A stretch of DNA of 64,000 bases, from the NCBI RefSeq assembly GCF_001730285.1, contig NZ_MIJZ01000001.1:62001-126000 (forward strand). The letters are read 5' to 3'. The position numbers were made by a program, and so were the translations under genes. Shown here one piece after another: positions 63,302-64,000 of the stretch; position 1 is the first letter of the stretch, and each line of letters starts with the position of its first letter. The notes beneath the pieces were generated by a model, which had not been told where the DNA came from, did no database searches, and saw nothing but the letters and a program-made list of their open reading frames with translations. This DNA comes from Enterococcus ureasiticus (GTDB lineage: Bacteria; Bacillota; Bacilli; Lactobacillales; Enterococcaceae).

Positions 63302-63697
63302 TTGTATACAGTTAAAGAAGTAGCACAAAAAATGGATATTTCTCCACACACTTTACGCTTTTATGAAAATCAAGGACTATTTCCTCATGTGATAAGAAAT
63401 GAGTACAATGTACGTCAATTTTCAAATGAAGATTTGGATTGGGTAAGAATTGTACAAGCTTTAAGAACAACTGGAATGAGATTATCTGAAGTTAAACGTT
63501 ATGTAGACCTTTGTGAAGTTGGGAATTCTACTATGGAAGAACGTTCAAAACTAATTACAAATCAACGAGAAAATGCAGAGATGGAACTCGCGAAAATGAA
63601 GAAAAAAATCCGAATTTTGAAAGAAAAAGAATATTATTATGAAGACTTATTTTTAAAAGAGGGGCTCGACTATAGAAACCCTAAATTGAAAGGTTAA
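63302..63697 (+). CDS. MerR-family transcriptional regulator
   Basis: A 131-aa MerR regulator. Winged helix-turn-helix at residues 2-22 (YTVKEVAQKMDISPHTLRFY) followed by ENQGLFPHVIRN, then a dimerising coiled coil (about 80-118). The C-terminal part has no cysteine-rich metal loop, so it belongs with the AdhR/YfmP-like group that senses organic or thiol stress. It starts at TTG 63302 behind AGAAGAGG. Likely activator of the divergent SDR gene and perhaps of the two aldo/keto reductases, which carry similar promoters. Confidence 0.88.
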   Translation: MYTVKEVAQKMDISPHTLRFYENQGLFPHVIRNEYNVRQFSNEDLDWVRIVQALRTTGMRLSEVKRYVDLCEVGNSTMEERSKLITNQRENAEMELAKMKKKIRILKEKEYYYEDLFLKEGLDYRNPKLKG

Positions 63698-63864
63698 ATG
63701 TGTTATTTCAATACTCTAATTTTTTTTTAAGAAGCGAATCAGAAGCAGAAAGTCAGTGCACAAAAGAGGTAAAATAAAAGGAGATCATTCTCTAAAAGAC
63801 TGTGCATCAATCCAGAATTTTAAACAGAGATGAATATAAAAACTCAATTTGGAGATAAGCTAGA

Positions 63865-64000
63865 ATGAAAAAATTAAAAGATATAATTAGTAGTCGTAAC
63901 CTATCAACAACTAAAAATCGGAAACGAGTTGGCGTCATTGTTTTATTTTTGGCTATTTTGATTTTTTTGCTGTTTACAATCCGATTTTCATATATTTTGC
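63865..64000 (+). CDS. N-terminus of a probable class B penicillin-binding protein (cut by window edge)
   Basis: Only 45 codons are present. GGAGATAAGC precedes ATG 63865. The product has a basic cytoplasmic stretch (RNLSTTKNRKRVG), then a membrane helix ending in FTIRFSYIL. This NRKRVG plus RFSYI pattern is common at the start of enterococcal class B PBPs (PBP2/FtsI-like), but the catalytic domain lies outside the window, so the call rests on the N-terminus alone. Confidence 0.5.
   Translation, partial: MKKLKDIISSRNLSTTKNRKRVGVIVLFLAILIFLLFTIRFSYIL

Overview
The window is about 64 kb of low-GC Gram-positive chromosome and almost certainly comes from an Enterococcus of the E. faecalis-like group. 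The evidence is a fused acetyl-CoA acetyltransferase/HMG-CoA reductase (mvaE) divergent from mvaS, a B-type RNase P RNA in the order ypsA-gpsB-rnpB-ypsC, recU overlapping pbp1A, dnaD-nth, strong AGGAGG ribosome sites, and a pyrG leader of the Bacillota type. Genus is an inference from gene content and protein resemblance; no search was run. I saw no tRNA, CRISPR array, prophage or intact insertion sequence.

Layout. 1-6.6 kb: end of pyruvate phosphate dikinase, a beta-lactamase-fold serine hydrolase, lysA, a membrane-anchored hydrolase followed by two overlapping small multidrug-resistance-type subunits, then three small envelope genes, two of them previously easy to miss (36 aa and a 26-aa lipobox peptide). 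6.3-11.8 kb: a MIP18-family gene, and a cupin-type regulator divergent from a dipeptide epimerase / transglutaminase-like / oligopeptide-binding operon that looks like peptide (probably murein peptide) salvage. 11.9-28.6 kb: housekeeping core: pyrG with its attenuator, pbp1A-recU, ypsA, gpsB, rnpB, an RNA methyltransferase, an M32 carboxypeptidase, dnaD, nth, a membrane glycerophosphodiesterase, a VTT-domain protein, mntH, rimM-trmD-rplS. 29-32.8 kb: mevalonate genes mvaE and mvaS.

33-37.2 kb: a decayed gene with three apparent one-base slips, then an aldo/keto reductase, cupin, carboxymuconolactone decarboxylase and MFS exporter cassette behind a MerR-type promoter, then a remnant of a RibD/DHFR-family gene. 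37.4-48 kb: a small esterase and a six-gene sugar operon (binding protein, two permeases, GH3 beta-glucosidase, GH94 phosphorylase, LacI regulator) that matches in gene content the Listeria sophorooligosaccharide (beta-1,2-glucan) system. It carries two identical LacI-type operators and a cre site over the -35 box. 48-56 kb: MarR regulator, CorA-type transporter, then a seven-gene PTS locus: PRD regulator, galactitol-type IIA, IIC and IIB, a class II aldolase, an archaeal-type triosephosphate-isomerase homologue and a YjbQ-family protein. This last locus is the best candidate for an undescribed pathway.

56-64 kb: a second aldo/keto reductase and an SDR dehydrogenase, both again behind TTGACT-N19 promoters with dyads, with a MerR regulator divergent from the SDR; a short UvrA-like ABC protein; a DUF998 membrane protein; a DbpA-type helicase; and the start of a probable class B penicillin-binding protein cut by the window edge. 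Four copies of an intergenic repeat end in a long hairpin whose paired bases change together, and they act as terminators for lysA, the CorA-type gene, an aldo/keto reductase and the UvrA-like gene.
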